Shown here in pieces: positions 57,101-64,000 of a DNA stretch of 64,000 nt. Source of the stretch: Prunella strophiata (lineage: Eukaryota > Chordata > Aves > Passeriformes > Prunellidae). The DNA lies in contig JAZBQD010000025.1 in assembly GCA_036583965.1 (NCBI GenBank), positions 14,591,145 through 14,655,144 of the forward strand, read 5' to 3'. Below the pieces are notes generated by a model. It searched no databases and was not told where the DNA came from. It saw only the letters and a program-made list of their open reading frames with translations. Position 1 is the first letter of the stretch, and each line of letters opens with the position of its first letter. A program made the position numbers and the translations under genes.

Positions 57101-60100
57101 CAGGGACTGCTGGTGTCTGGGCTTGGGAGAGCCCCTTTGTTCATTGCTGAGGTCTGAAATGGGGATGGAACCAAGATGTTCTGGGGACTGGAAAAGTCCA
57201 GCTGGCTTCTGGGGGAGTGGAGCTTTCTTTTCTCCTTGTCTTCTCTATGGAAAAGGCCATGAGGATTTTCCTGTTGTCACTTAAGGGCACAGCTGTGCTT
57301 TTTGGGTCTAAAATTGAAGGACTTTGTGCATGGAAGGGTCATCCTGGCTTGGACTAACAAAATCCTGAAGGAAAGGGGCACTGAAGAAACCCCCTTCAGT
57401 AGAGGGGTGTGCTCAGAACCTGCAGGCCCTGGAGTCCTTCCTTGCCTTCCTCTTGTGCTGCTGGTTTTGTTCTGTTAAAAATCAGTCTGAACACTTTGGA
57501 ACTGCCAGACTAGTCCAGGAAAAAGTTCAAATTGCCTTTTGCTTCATTTGTGTTTGGCTTTGAAAATCCCATAAGATGGGAACTGGCTGATAAGGATCCA
57601 GGCAATGGCTCAGTGGTGGAGAAGGGGGCTGGGGCCAAGGAAGAATTTCACTGGCCTCAGGTCAGAGCCTGTTTAGAAAGTAAAAATTAAAAAGGATGAA
57701 GATGTTTGAGTCTGGACTTCTTTTTAAAAAATTTTCCCCCTGGCTTTGATTTTGAAGTGTTTGATCTGTGCTCAGGTGTGCTCAGTGATCTCCTGTCAAG
57801 TAGGCAGTGCCAAATAAAGAAGGAACTTCATCTTTTTTGCTTGTTCAAAGCAGTGTGTGGTTTTGAAGGCTCACAACAGCTCCCAGTGCTGCAGCTCTGT
57901 CAGCTGGCAGTGCTGCTGGTCATGAGGGAGTTCTTGTTAGAAAGAGTGGGAATTCCCAAAAAAACCCCAAATGCCCAGAGTTTTCAGCAGTGCTGAGCAG
58001 GCAGTAGAGAAAAACCAGGCTGCTCATGCCTGTCTGAAACTCTGCTGAGCCCAAGTTTTTGTTTAAAATACAAACTTGAAATAATTTCATGCATTTCAGA
58101 GCTCTGGGCATGAGGGAAGGCTGGCACTGTGTGTGGTGGAGTGTTTAACCCTTGCTGCACAGGTGGATCTGGAGATGATTTGTAGCCCTGCTGAAGCTCA
58201 TGCTGTGCAGGGTGTGTTTGTTCCCCAATAAAGCTCACCCCACTGGGGGCTTTGCCATTTTTCCCCAGGAGCTCTCCCTGCTGCACTGAGGTGGTGCTCT
58301 TGCTGCAGTCCCTGAAGATTTGGTGGCAGACTGTTTTTGGGAGCTACTCTTTGTACATTCCCTGAGGAGCCCCATGCTTTGCAGGGAGATTACTCTTTCA
58401 TTTCCCAATTCAGGCCCAAGCTCAGAAACTCTTAGGTGGATGATCTCCACTGCAGGAGGAATTTCCCTTTCCAGCTCTCAGCTCCCTGGCTCTCCCACCC
58501 CCTCCTGTAAATGTAACCCCTCTGTTGCTGATTCCTGCATTAACTTCCTGCTTCCAGCTGAATTCCTCAGGAGTACAGTTCATTTCACTAATCCTGTCTC
58601 CATCAGTACAATGACCTTTGCTATCAAATTATTTCTGCAGGGTGGAGGAGGTTGTGTTCATTTGCAGGCCTGGTTGAACTCAGTATTTATCTGAATATTA
58701 AAGTTGCTTTTGACTAGATTATCTTTTCTGCTGTTTCAGGTGTTAATGGAGTGAAGGCTTGCCCATCCTGTAGATAATTGTTGCAGGGCTTTCTATTTAA
58801 TTGTTCTACTGATGGTTAATTGTGACTTTGCTTTGAATGAGAGGATTTTGAGTGGCTTTTACCACTATTTCAGTGCAATTGCTTTCCCTGGGGGCACCTT
58901 TGCTGTTTTTTCTCAGTGCTTTCTCCTTTCCCTTGTAGCTACATTGAGAAGTTCACAGATTTCCTCCGGCTCTTTGTGAGCGTCCACCTGCGAAGGATCG
59001 AATCCTACTCCCAGTTCCCCGTGGTTGAGTTCCTGGCCCTGTTGTTCAAATACACTTTTCATCAGGTACAGCCCCACATCCTCATTTTTCCCAATCTGTT
59101 CTGTTGTCCAGGGCCAGCTTGTTTGCCCCAGTCAACCCAAAAAAAGAGCATTTAACTGGTTTTACTGGCACTTCCCAGTGCTACTTGGGAATTGGAAATG
59201 GCTTCATGTGCTCTTGGATTTAGAGGTCACAGGTGGTCACCCTGTAACAACAACTTGTCTGATGTTTAACTTTGCTTCTGCTTTATTTTTTTTTCCAGTC
59301 CTTGGAATGGACAATGTGTGGAAAAGTCTCTCAGACTTGCTTAGTTTGTGTTTGGGGAGTTGTGTTCTTTGTCCTCAGTCTGGGGCTTTCTTGTAGCTTT
59401 TAGTTTTTGTACAAAAAAACCCCAAGCCCTGTGGCTTTAGGTTGGTATTACCTTGCTGTAGAAGCTGTCAGTGCAACTCAGCTCCATTTACATAGGAATA
59501 ATGACAAGGAAACAGCTTTATAATATCACAGAATCATGGAATTATTTGAGTTGAAGGGACCTTAAAGCCCATCCAGTCCCACCCCCTGCCATGGCAGGGA
59601 CACCTCCCACTGTCCCAGGCTGCTCCAAGCCCTGTCCAGCCTGGCCTTGGGACACCTGCCAGGGATCCAGGGGCAGCCACAGCTGCTCTGGGCACCCTGT
59701 GCCAGGGCCTGCCCACCCTCCCAGGGAACAATTCCTAATTCCCAATATCCCATCCATCCCTGCCCTCTGGCAGTGGAAGCCATTCCCTGTGTCCTGTCCC
59801 TCCATCCCTTGTCCCCAGTCCCTCTGCAGCTCTCCTGGAGCCCCTTTAGGCCCTGGAATGCTGGAAAGTGGTGTAGCAAGCCATGCTTGGGGTTAACACA
59901 GGCCTTGTAATTCCTGGGTTCCTGCCCTTGTACAAAAGCTCTTGTTCATCTTTTGACAGCTCTGAATCTCTCCAGTGACATCCTAAAGCTGTTTCAGTAA
60001 TGCAAGAAGCTCTTCCCATGGATTGCAGTGGATATTAACTCATGTTTTCTGTTCTGTGAAATCCATCTTGCCATAGCTTGTGGTACTCACTGGGAATTTT

Positions 60101-63100
60101 GGTGTCTTTCAGCCTACACATGAAGGTTACTTTTCTTGCTTGGACATCTGGACACTCTTCTTGGACTATCTGACCAGCAAAATCAAAAGTCGCCTGGCAG
60201 ACAAAGAAGCAGTGCTCAACAGGTGAGGGCTGGGGGCTGCCAGGGTGGGGACAGCCTGGAATCATGGCATGGGTTGGGGTGAGGGACCTTAAAACTCATC
60301 CCATTCCACCCTCTGCCATGGGCAGGGACACCTTCCACTAGCCCAGGCTGCTCCAAGTCCTGTCCAGCCTGGCCTTGGACACTGCCAGGGATCCAGGGGC
60401 AGCCACAGCTGCTCTGGGCACCCTGTGCCAGGGCCTGCCCACCCTCCCAGGGAAGGATTTTTTCCTACAGCAGCAAAGAGACTTTGTGGTCACCATGGAA
60501 AAGCTGTGAGAAATAAGCTACTGGCTTTCAGCAGCCTCCTGTGTGGTTGGGTCCTTTGTTTTTCTAAAATCATTAAGTATAAAAAGCATAAACCTCAGTG
60601 TTTCACACTCATTCACAAGAACTCAGGCTGAGCAGGTTTGGGTAGACAAACTGGCACTTGCATATGTTGTGTGTGAACCTTGCAGGCAGAGGAAGGAAGC
60701 TTTGTAGTCTAAAATAGAACTGGAGCACATTTTAGCACAAATTAGAGGAGGAAACTACAACACAGGTTGCTTACTTAGTGTTCACACAGCTCATATAACT
60801 AATTAATGAATTAGGAAACAGATTTTATTTAATTAGGATTTTTAATTTCCTCTTTAAATAGAGGATGTGTTTCTGAGAAATACAGATGAGACTGGAACTC
60901 AAAAGTTGCACTTGCTTACCACTGTGTGTATTAGTTACAACAGTGGTTGGCAGCTCTTCCTTGGCAGGTGCTGACCCTGAAAGGGGTGGGTTTTGTTTGA
61001 GAAGAGTCTCTTTGCTGCCACTTTAAAAATCTGGTGAATATCCTGGTGAGTTGTTTGGGTTTTTGAGGTTTAACAGCACCATGCTTTGTGCCATGTTTAG
61101 TTCTGCTGAGTGCAGAAGGAAGATTCTTTCCCTTGAGCACCCTGAATAGCAGCAGTTGGTTTTTAAAAGCCAGCCTGGCATCATAACCACAAAGAAAAGT
61201 GGAACTACTGTAGAGCAGACAGCTCCTCCTTTCAGCATGGGAACTGTGGGGTTTGAATTTCTCAAGAAGTACATTTTGGGTTGGAACTTCTTGATTTGTT
61301 CCTGTACCTGCCTAACGTGCATGTCGTGTGTGTTGTCTTGGTGTCACCCAGCTTGTGATGGAGAAAACTGTAACAAAAAGCTGCCTGTGGGTCTGTCAGA
61401 CCACAAAATCCTGAATAAAGCTTGTGAGTGGTTGGGGCTGTGCTGTTTGTCCTCAGTGGCAGCTCTGACATCTCCACGTCCCTGCACACCCTGAGCCGTG
61501 GGAACCCTGAGCTGGGCAGGCTGGGAGTGGTGACACCACAGGGGCACAGAGGACATTTCCTGTTCTGTGCTTCAGAAACTTTGCATTTTGTACACAGGGC
61601 CACTTTCACCACTGGAGAAGTTGCCAAATGCAAGGTTACACCACCTTGCCCAGAGCTTGCAGCTGCCTGGCTGGTGGCACAGCTGACTGTCACATCTGAC
61701 ACTTGGCTTGCATCATGCCCTGCATCTGTTTCTCTTTTTTAATGCCTGTTTTTCCAACCTGATTTTCCCTAGAAAAAAAGCAGGATTTTTTTAATGAGAC
61801 CCCAGCTGTTTTTAAAGGAGGTTTTTCAAGGAAAAATCAGACTAACCCTGCTTGAAATCCCTGAAGTTTGGTGTTGTGGCACCAGGAGAGGGTGGGTGCT
61901 GTGCTGAGTTTGCAGCTTGGCATTATTCCTGTTGGCTCTCTGTGTGCTCTGTCCCAGCTCCCTGGCTCTCAGAGGTGCAGGGACATTTCAGTGACATGTT
62001 ACACTGCAAGAAGAAAAGGGGCTGCCTTTGTTTCAGGGGAGAAGGGCCTGAATTTCAGTGTGGGGAAGGAGACAGCAGCACAGACAGGCTCAAGGTGCCA
62101 CCTGAGGCAGCAACAACTGCCCTGGTTCCTCTGTTCCTTGTTCAGTGCCCAGAGCAGAGAGCAGAGGCTGCTGAGGACAGCCCAGGCTGCAAGAGGCTCT
62201 TGGTGCCTCCTGTTTGTGGCCACCTGGTGTTGTTCCTGGCAAGCTGCTCCTGCTTTTCCTGTTTTGAACTCTGGGGCTGTTTCTATTGCTGACAATCCTC
62301 CTTTTCCCCTCCAGAGGCACAGGGATATTGGGTATTGCCAAGGCTGTTTCCTCACAGCTACCTTGTGACCTGAAATGAGCTGATACCTTGAATCCCAGGA
62401 GCTGCTTGCTGTAACTGTCCTGTTTTAGATCTCCCTTGCTGGAAGGGTTTTACCCAGCTCTGTGTGTGTCTCCCTGGTGGCTGCAGGTACGAAGATGCCT
62501 TGGTGCTGTTGCTGACAGAGGTGTTGAACAGGATCCAGTTCAGGTATAACCAGGCACAGCTGGAGGAGCTGGATGACGAGACCCTGGATGATGATGTAAG
62601 CTGGACAGGACAGGGCCACCTCTGAGCCCTTGCACTGCTGTCACCTGGAGTGGCTTTTCCAGAGCTTGCACTTGGGAGTGGGGGCTAAACAGCTGCTTCT
62701 CCCCTCCCTTCTATGTGGGGTTTGAACTGTAAAACAGCTTTTTGCAAAAAGTCACACTCGAGATGTAACCTTTGAGTTTAACTTGGTTCTTCTTTCTTGG
62801 GAAAATTTAAATCCCTGTGTTCTGATTGTCAGACACCTTTGGAATTTAAAGTGTTTATTAGTTTGGAATTAATTTGCTTGTCACTTGGAAATTTAAATGC
62901 TAAAATATCTCTGAATCAAAAGCTTGAAGCTGTGTCTTGTTGGTGCTTGTGTTTAAGCTTATTTCTCCTAAGTTGGTATTGATAAAAATCACCTTGAAGC
63001 TGATAGATGTCAAAGTGGAGTAGGTGGCCAAAGTGGGTGGGGCCAGAGCCCTGGAAGGGCAGGTCAGTTGTCACAAGAGGGTAGGTGAAGGAGCAGAGGG

Positions 63101-63994
63101 CATTTCATCACAAATGGGATCAGACAGATTTTGAATTCTGGGGATGTTGAGGGCTGGTCACATCACAGCTTCTGAGCTTGATAGCAGCACCATTTCATAA
63201 GCAAAATAAATTATTTTCTTGATTCATTTGCCACTTGTGTCACCTGGCTAATTAGCTGTCATACCCCTGTAAAGACCATGTTGGTGTTTGGATGCCTTTC
63301 CATGGTGATAATAATGTCACAAATAAGGGTATAAATTATCCAGAGCAGTCCTTGATGAAGTTGTCCTTATGCTTCCAAAACAGGGTGGCAAATGATGATA
63401 CTTGCAAGACTTCAAGCTTTTGGTATAAAACTTGAAAAGGGTTTTAGTTCATTATTTAAGGACAAAATGAAGTCCGGACATGGTGCTATTAATTCTGTTG
63501 CTCATGTTGCTGTGTGTGTTTCTTCCATTTTTCCCTTCTCATATTAATGGCAGGTTTGGGCTGTGATGGTAACAGGCAGCTTCTGTCTGTCACCTGTGTA
63601 GCTGAGCATGGAAAGAGACTTTAACTGTTAAAATAATTGTTTAATTCACCTAATTTATTGCCACTCTTTCCCCTCCTCTTCTCCTGCACTGTCCCCCCGG
63701 TTCTATCAATTCTGTATGAAAACAGAATGAATTCTTTATGAAAACAAGTTCCAGTGCAGTGTGCAAGTTGCATTTCTCTAAGGTCCTGTTTGAGGGGGGC
63801 GTTTCTCCCTCCTCCCTCCTGTCCCTCCCTTCCCAGGGGAGCACAGAGTTTTTGGGGCACTGGGAAGGGCAGAGCTCACCCCAGTGTCCTTTTGCTTGCA
63901 GCAGCAAACGGAGTGGCAGCGGTACTTGCGCCAGAGCTTGGAAGTGGTGGCCAAAGTCATGGAGCTGCTGCCAACTCACGCCTTCTCCACACTC
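24146..63994 (+). CDS. XPO6: XPO6, exportin-6 (5' half; residues 1-512, continues beyond the window)
   Basis: Coding exons are 24146-24148, 40174-40264, 41910-42022, 44830-45027, 47993-48152, 48463-48540, 54525-54978, 58939-59065, 60113-60222, 62487-62595 and 63902-63994. The total is 1,536 bp, all junctions are GT-AG and all phases close. Exportin-6 is the importin-beta-family receptor that carries profilin-actin complexes out of the nucleus with RanGTP. The N-terminus has the importin-beta N-terminal (Ran-binding) domain at roughly residues 31-97, followed by HEAT-like helices and the Xpo1-type region. The protein is nearly identical to mammalian XPO6 where compared; differences sit mostly at residues about 205-290. 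The remaining half (to about 1,125 residues) and the 3' UTR lie beyond position 64000. The last donor (GTAAGT, 63995-64000) is complete. Confidence 0.97.
24385..24516 (+). mobile_element. CR1 LINE 3'-end fragment, GC-shifted
   Basis: Sense copy: CCCCGGCAGTGCCCAGGCCA, GTGTCCCTGCCGTGGCACGG, then the 3' end CAAGGTCCCTTCGCATTCAC. It has taken on extra CpGs compared with other copies, consistent with lying at the edge of the CpG island. Confidence 0.8.
25237..25275. repeat. AT-rich dinucleotide repeat
   Basis: AAATATATATAAATATATAT followed by a mirrored TTATATATATAAA run; a short (TA)n tract in XPO6 intron 1. Confidence 0.95.
27385..27725 (+). repeat. Minisatellite with six perfect splice-donor motifs
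   Basis: Units of about 40-58 bp built from CCCAGGTGAGCTCAGGGGTG followed by variable CTGTGCTGTGCTCAGGGATG and CTCCCTGTCCCTG segments. CAG|GTGAGC recurs with GT at 27458, 27516, 27575, 27614, 27653 and 27711; a degenerate copy is near 27398. It lies 3.3 kb into XPO6 intron 1. Confidence 0.93.
31342..31790 (+). mobile_element. CR1 LINE 3'-end fragment
   Basis: Sense copy starting GATGTGGAGCTGCTGGAGAG, through CCCCTTGCAGGGCCTAAAGG and TGTTCCCTGGGAGGGTGGGC, to the 3' end CCCAAACCATTCCATGATCC. About 450 bp, one of the most complete copies. Confidence 0.94.
32267..32697. mobile_element. Solo ERV LTR, family shared with 54986-55383 (copy 1)
   Basis: It begins TGTAGGAATGTCACC and ends AACCCATCA (TG...CA). 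It aligns end to end with the element at 54986-55383 (shared GGCCCAGAAGTTTCT-like block, CTAGCTTGGTTTTTCTC, GAGGTAGCTGAGCTATC), which fixes its boundaries. Copy 1 has about 50 bp (around 32540-32595, with ATTAAA) missing from copy 2. The flanks TGGAGA and TGGGGC match at 4 of 6 bases, consistent with an old, decayed 6-bp duplication. The orientation is unclear. Confidence 0.7.
35580..35960. other. AT-rich, unique-looking intronic block
   Basis: It includes CTGCAATTAACATC, TTTGCAAACACATTAGGG, a small inverted repeat GAGCATC...GATGCTC near 35738-35763, and A-rich runs at 35870-35887. It has no CR1 or LTR similarity and no open frame of note. It could be a conserved intronic element, but I cannot test conservation. 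Confidence 0.3.
37966..37990. repeat. Poly-T tract
   Basis: A run of more than 20 T bases in XPO6 intron 1 after GTTTC. It may be the remnant of a retroposed A-tail on the minus strand, but no element body is recognisable next to it. Confidence 0.95.
39586..39810 (-). mobile_element. CR1 LINE 3'-end fragment (second CR1 subfamily)
   Basis: The plus strand reads AGGTTGGAAAAGACCTCCAG, ATCATTAAGTCTAACC, ACACCTCCAGGGATGGGGAC and GAAGAAATTCTTCCTGATGT. The AAAAGACCTCC form differs from the AAGGGACCTTAAAG form of the other subfamily. Confidence 0.88.
40174..40264 (+). CDS. XPO6: XPO6 exon 2
   Basis: Acceptor TTCCTTCCCAG (AG 40172-40173), donor GTGAGT at 40265. It codes residues 2-31 and the first base of Glu32: ASEEASLRALESLMTEFFHN, then CTTNERKREI. 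This starts the importin-beta N-terminal helix pair. Confidence 0.97.
40265..41909 (+). other. XPO6: XPO6 intron 2
   Basis: 1.6 kb. It holds one CR1 copy (40695-41128); the rest is AT-rich unique sequence with no exon-like segment. Confidence 0.9.
40695..41128 (+). mobile_element. CR1 LINE 3'-end fragment
   Basis: Sense copy: CACAGGGATGCCCCAAGGGC, GGATGGGATATTGGGAATTA, ending CCAACCCAAACCATTCTGGG. Near-identical in its shared part to the inverted copy at 51655-52375, whose reverse complement includes the same TTGGGAATTAGGAATTGTTC. Confidence 0.95.
41910..42022 (+). CDS. XPO6: XPO6 exon 3
   Basis: Acceptor TTTTTTGCAG, donor GTGAGG at 42023. It codes Glu32-Glu69, including LLNNFAQQIGAWRFCLYFLS and STRNDYVMMYSLTVFE, the core of the importin-beta N-terminal domain that contacts Ran. 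Confidence 0.97.
42023..44829 (+). other. XPO6: XPO6 intron 3
   Basis: 2.8 kb. A CR1 copy (44390-44765) ends about 65 bp before the exon 4 acceptor. The remainder is unique-looking with no gene. Confidence 0.9.
44390..44765 (+). mobile_element. CR1 LINE 3'-end fragment
   Basis: Sense copy: TCAGCCTGGAGAAGAGAAGG, GACTGGGGACAAGGGATGGA, GAATTAGGAATTGTTCCCTG, 3' end AAGGTCCCTTCCAACCCAAG. Only about 65 bp separate it from the exon 4 acceptor. Confidence 0.94.
44830..45027 (+). CDS. XPO6: XPO6 exon 4
   Basis: Acceptor CTTTTGCAG, donor CAG|GTGAGA at 45028. It codes residues 70-135 in whole codons, opening NLINKMWLGVPSQDKMEIRS and closing DWPMFYHDFFTNILQ. It covers the end of the importin-beta N-terminal domain and the next helical repeat. 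Confidence 0.98.
47159..47580 (+). mobile_element. ERV LTR, plus orientation, with adjacent primer-binding-like site
   Basis: It begins TGTAATATCACAGGG and ends AACCCACA (TG...CA), about 422 bp. AATAAA near 47506 lies about 70 bp before the end, as expected for plus orientation. It resembles a passerine LTR (TCTTCATGGGTTTAGGTGAT, TAGCCTTAAAAGACC). A tRNA-Met complement follows three bases later, which identifies this as a 5' LTR. No retroviral internal region or 3' LTR is recognisable downstream before exon 5. Confidence 0.65.
47584..47630 (-). other. tRNA-Met 3'-half complement (extended primer-binding site)
   Basis: The plus strand reads TGC + TGCTCTGTGTGAGGATC, AAACTCAGGATTTTCAGAG and TATGAGAC. 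It matches the reverse complement of elongator tRNA-Met from the acceptor stem through the T arm to the anticodon loop (CAT reads as ATG) at about 85-90% by eye. The TGC before it stands where the complement of the added CCA (TGG) would be, suggesting copying from a mature tRNA rather than from a tRNA gene. The D arm is absent, so it is not a tRNA gene. Confidence 0.65.
47993..48152 (+). CDS. XPO6: XPO6 exon 5
   Basis: Acceptor TGCTCCTCAG, donor ACAG|GTGAGA at 48153. It codes residues 136-188 plus one base of Gly189, from LIQSPVTTPLGLIMLKTTSE to LEQVQTVLGLLT. Confidence 0.98.
48463..48540 (+). CDS. XPO6: XPO6 exon 6 (linker exon)
   Basis: 78 bp, acceptor TTTGGCCAG, donor GTAAGG at 48541. It codes residues 189-214, GILESIWDKHSATAATPPPS then PTSGES, a Ser/Thr/Pro-rich loop that is probably unstructured. 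Its length is a multiple of 3, so skipping it would keep the frame. The intron before it (48153-48462, 310 bp) holds nothing notable. Confidence 0.96.
48866..49535 (-). mobile_element. CR1 LINE fragment, long copy of the AAAAG subfamily
   Basis: The plus strand runs AAGGTTGGAAAAGCTCTCTA, ACTAACCCATGTCCCCAGTT, AGCCTCCTTTTCTCCAGGCT, CTCCAGCCCCTCAATGTCCT, to TGTGGCCTTGCATGGGGTTG, so it reaches well into more 5' CR1 sequence. About 670 bp. Confidence 0.9.
49645..49820 (+). mobile_element. CR1 LINE 3'-end fragment
   Basis: Sense copy: CAGGGTGCCCAGAGCAGCTG, CAAGGCCAGGCTGGACAGGG, ending CCCCAACTGTTCTGTGATTG. It lies head-on against the antisense copy just upstream, making a natural inverted pair. 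Confidence 0.92.
50688..50860 (-). mobile_element. CR1 LINE 3'-end fragment (AAAAG subfamily)
   Basis: The plus strand reads CACAGAATCACTAAGGCTGG, AAAAGACTCTAAGATTGAGT, then ACCATGTCCCCAAGTGCCAC and TCCACATGGCTTTTGGACAC. The right boundary is diffuse. Confidence 0.88.
51655..52375 (-). mobile_element. CR1 LINE fragment, longest copy in the window
   Basis: About 720 bp antisense: GTTGGGGTTGGAAGGAACCT, shared blocks to CTCCAGGTGAGCACCCCCAG, then more 5' sequence: TGCAGGTGGGGTCTCACTGA, TTTGTTTTGGGAGATTTTCC and CACTTGGCCTTGTTGAGCTT. The last piece corresponds to the end of the CR1 reverse-transcriptase ORF region or just beyond; no intact frame remains. Confidence 0.93.
53134..53630 (-). mobile_element. 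Solo ERV LTR, probably minus orientation
   Basis: Ends on the plus strand are TGATGCC and GGTATCA, an imperfect 7-bp terminal inverted repeat of TG...CA form. The minus strand contains GGCCTTTAAAGGCTCTTCAA directly followed by TAAATATCC, a TATA-like element close to an AATAAA signal, which supports minus orientation. A 35-bp internal tandem duplication (ATATGAAACCCTGACCC and TATGAAACCCAGACCC) lies near 53513-53570. The flanks GAAAC and GAACT are not an exact duplication. Confidence 0.55.
54418..54495 (-). mobile_element. CR1 LINE tail adjacent to the exon 7 acceptor
   Basis: The plus strand reads GAGTCACAGGATGTGCTGAG, TTGGAAGGGATCCACAAGGA, TGGTCAGGGTCCAGCTGCTG, the reverse complement of the CR1 terminus of the GGGATCCACAAGG subfamily. 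Its right edge is about 30-50 bp before the exon 7 AG, so it may contribute branch-point context. Confidence 0.75.
54525..54978 (+). CDS. XPO6: XPO6 exon 7 (largest exon in the window)
   Basis: 454 bp. Acceptor CTCTCTCCCCCAG, donor GAGAG|GTAGGAG at 54979. It codes the last part of Gly215 through residue 365 and two bases of Ser366, from DLLSSLLQSPSAAKLLNQPI to HTVKSRLEELDE. The segment around residues 280-290 (TRTRKMSSVNGSSHNSLLG) is the most variable against mammals. Third positions are strongly GC, unlike exons 3 and 9. The exon lies between a CR1 tail upstream and an LTR 7 bp downstream. Confidence 0.98.
54986..55383. mobile_element. Solo ERV LTR inserted at +8 of XPO6 intron 7 (copy 2)
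   Basis: It begins TGTAGGAATGTGGCC and ends AATAATACA. Flanks are the identical hexamer TAGGAG at 54980-54985 and 55384-55389, a perfect 6-bp target-site duplication of the class II (betaretrovirus-like) length. The left end matches the first base of the related copy at 32267. The left hexamer starts at the T of the exon 7 donor GT. A local duplication of ACTGTCCTTTGTCCCCCCAA occurs near 55021-55064. Length is 398 bp, with no internal genes. Confidence 0.85.
56421..56875. mobile_element. Solo ERV LTR with 5-bp target-site duplication
   Basis: It begins TGTCATGGTTTAGAATAGG and ends AAAGCACTACA (TG...CA), 455 bp. Flanks are TGTGG at 56416-56420 and 56876-56880, an exact 5-bp duplication. It contains a long pyrimidine stretch (about 56641-56680), then TTTTATAAAATTTTC. 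No internal retroviral sequence is present. Orientation is undetermined, plus favoured by the TGTCATGGTTT start known from other avian LTRs. Confidence 0.75.
58939..59065 (+). CDS. XPO6: XPO6 exon 8
   Basis: Acceptor TTCCCTTGTAG, donor CATCAG|GTACAG at 59066. It codes the last base of Ser366 through Gln408: YIEKFTDFLRLFVSVHLRRI then ESYSQFPVVEFLALLFKYTF. Confidence 0.98.
59066..60112 (+). other. XPO6: XPO6 intron 8
   Basis: 1.0 kb. It contains one antisense CR1 (59526-59855) and is otherwise unremarkable. Confidence 0.9.
59526..59855 (-). mobile_element. CR1 LINE 3'-end fragment
   Basis: The plus strand reads TCACAGAATCATGGAATTAT, then TTGAAGGGACCTTAAAGCCC through CTGGAGCCCCTTTAGGCCCT, where it is cut off. 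Main subfamily of this window. Confidence 0.93.
60113..60222 (+). CDS. XPO6: XPO6 exon 9
   Basis: Acceptor GTGTCTTTCAG, donor AACAG|GTGAGG at 60223. It codes residues 409-444 and two bases of Arg445: PTHEGYFSCLDIWTLFLDYL then TSKIKSRLADKEAVLN. Confidence 0.98.
60223..62486 (+). other. XPO6: XPO6 intron 9
   Basis: 2.3 kb. One antisense CR1 lies at its start (60258-60470), 35 bp after exon 9. The rest is unique AT-rich sequence with no exon-like segment. Confidence 0.9.
60258..60470 (-). mobile_element. CR1 LINE 3'-end fragment
   Basis: The plus strand reads AATCATGGCATGGGTTGGGG, GCAGGGACACCTTCCACTAG, TGCCAGGGCCTGCCCACCCT and GAAGGATTTTTTCCTA. Confidence 0.9.
62487..62595 (+). CDS. XPO6: XPO6 exon 10
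   Basis: Acceptor GTGGCTGCAG, donor GATGAT|GTAAGC at 62596. It codes the last base of Arg445 and residues 446-481: YEDALVLLLTEVLNRIQFRY then NQAQLEELDDETLDDD, ending in the acidic linker typical of exportin-6. Confidence 0.98.
62596..63901 (+). other. XPO6: XPO6 intron 10
   Basis: 1.3 kb, AT-rich and unique-looking, with no transposon or exon recognised. Confidence 0.85.
63902..63994 (+). CDS. XPO6: XPO6 exon 11 (last exon in the window)
   Basis: Acceptor TTTGCTTGCAG, donor ACTC|GTAAGT at 63995, a perfect donor that ends exactly at the window edge. It codes residues 482-512, QQTEWQRYLRQSLEVVAKVM then ELLPTHAFSTL. The protein would continue with about 610 more residues. Confidence 0.97.
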
Positions 63995-64000
63995 GTAAGT

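Larger units (their letters stand above)
54979..58938 (+). other. XPO6: XPO6 intron 7
   Basis: 4.0 kb. It starts with the LTR insertion at 54986 and holds a second solo LTR at 56421. The rest (55390-56415 and 56881-58938) is unique-looking sequence without an exon. Confidence 0.9.

Overview
This window is nuclear DNA from a bird, most likely a passerine. The grounds are about 17 copies of the 3' end of the avian CR1 LINE, several solo LTRs of avian endogenous-retrovirus type, a sharp GC gradient, and two intron-split vertebrate genes. There is no bacterial gene organisation, operon or CRISPR array.

Layout. (1) Positions 1 to about 9.3 kb hold SBK1 (SH3-binding-domain kinase 1) on the minus strand. 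Three coding exons (174-956, 1527-1729, 1813-2008) give a complete 393-residue kinase. An inferred non-coding first exon lies in a CpG island near 8.85-9.3 kb, and a second possible promoter and first exon lies at 10.3-10.95 kb. (2) About 9.3-23.6 kb is intergenic. Its first half is very GC-rich. It holds a 38-bp minisatellite, purine-rich and G-rich simple repeats, CR1 pieces, one ERV LTR, and a 1.9-kb G/T-rich minisatellite at 20.65-22.5 kb. Short AT-rich islands inside the GC-rich DNA are candidate conserved enhancers. (3) From 23.6 kb to the right edge is the 5' half of XPO6 (exportin-6) on the plus strand. It has a TATA-less CpG-island promoter, exon 1 that codes only the start methionine, a 16-kb intron 1, and exons 2-11. 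These encode residues 1-512 of a protein of about 1,125 residues; the gene continues past the window.

SBK1 and XPO6 are divergent, with about 15 kb between their likely promoters. To my knowledge human chromosome 16p has the same adjacent and divergent order. Functionally the two genes are unrelated: one is a brain-enriched Ser/Thr kinase, the other the Ran-dependent export receptor for profilin-actin.

The most interesting structures are transposon-gene contacts in XPO6. A solo LTR sits with its first base at position +8 of intron 7, and its 6-bp target duplication overlaps the splice donor. The other side of the same exon carries an antisense CR1 tail about 30-50 bp from the acceptor. Also notable are an LTR in intron 4 followed by a 47-nt complement of the 3' half of elongator tRNA-Met, a minisatellite in intron 1 carrying six perfect splice-donor sequences, and two related LTRs whose terminal hairpins differ in sequence but keep their pairing.

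Exon boundaries were set by reading GT/AG sites, checking that the reading phase closes at every junction, and comparing with remembered vertebrate orthologues. No alignment or database search was run.
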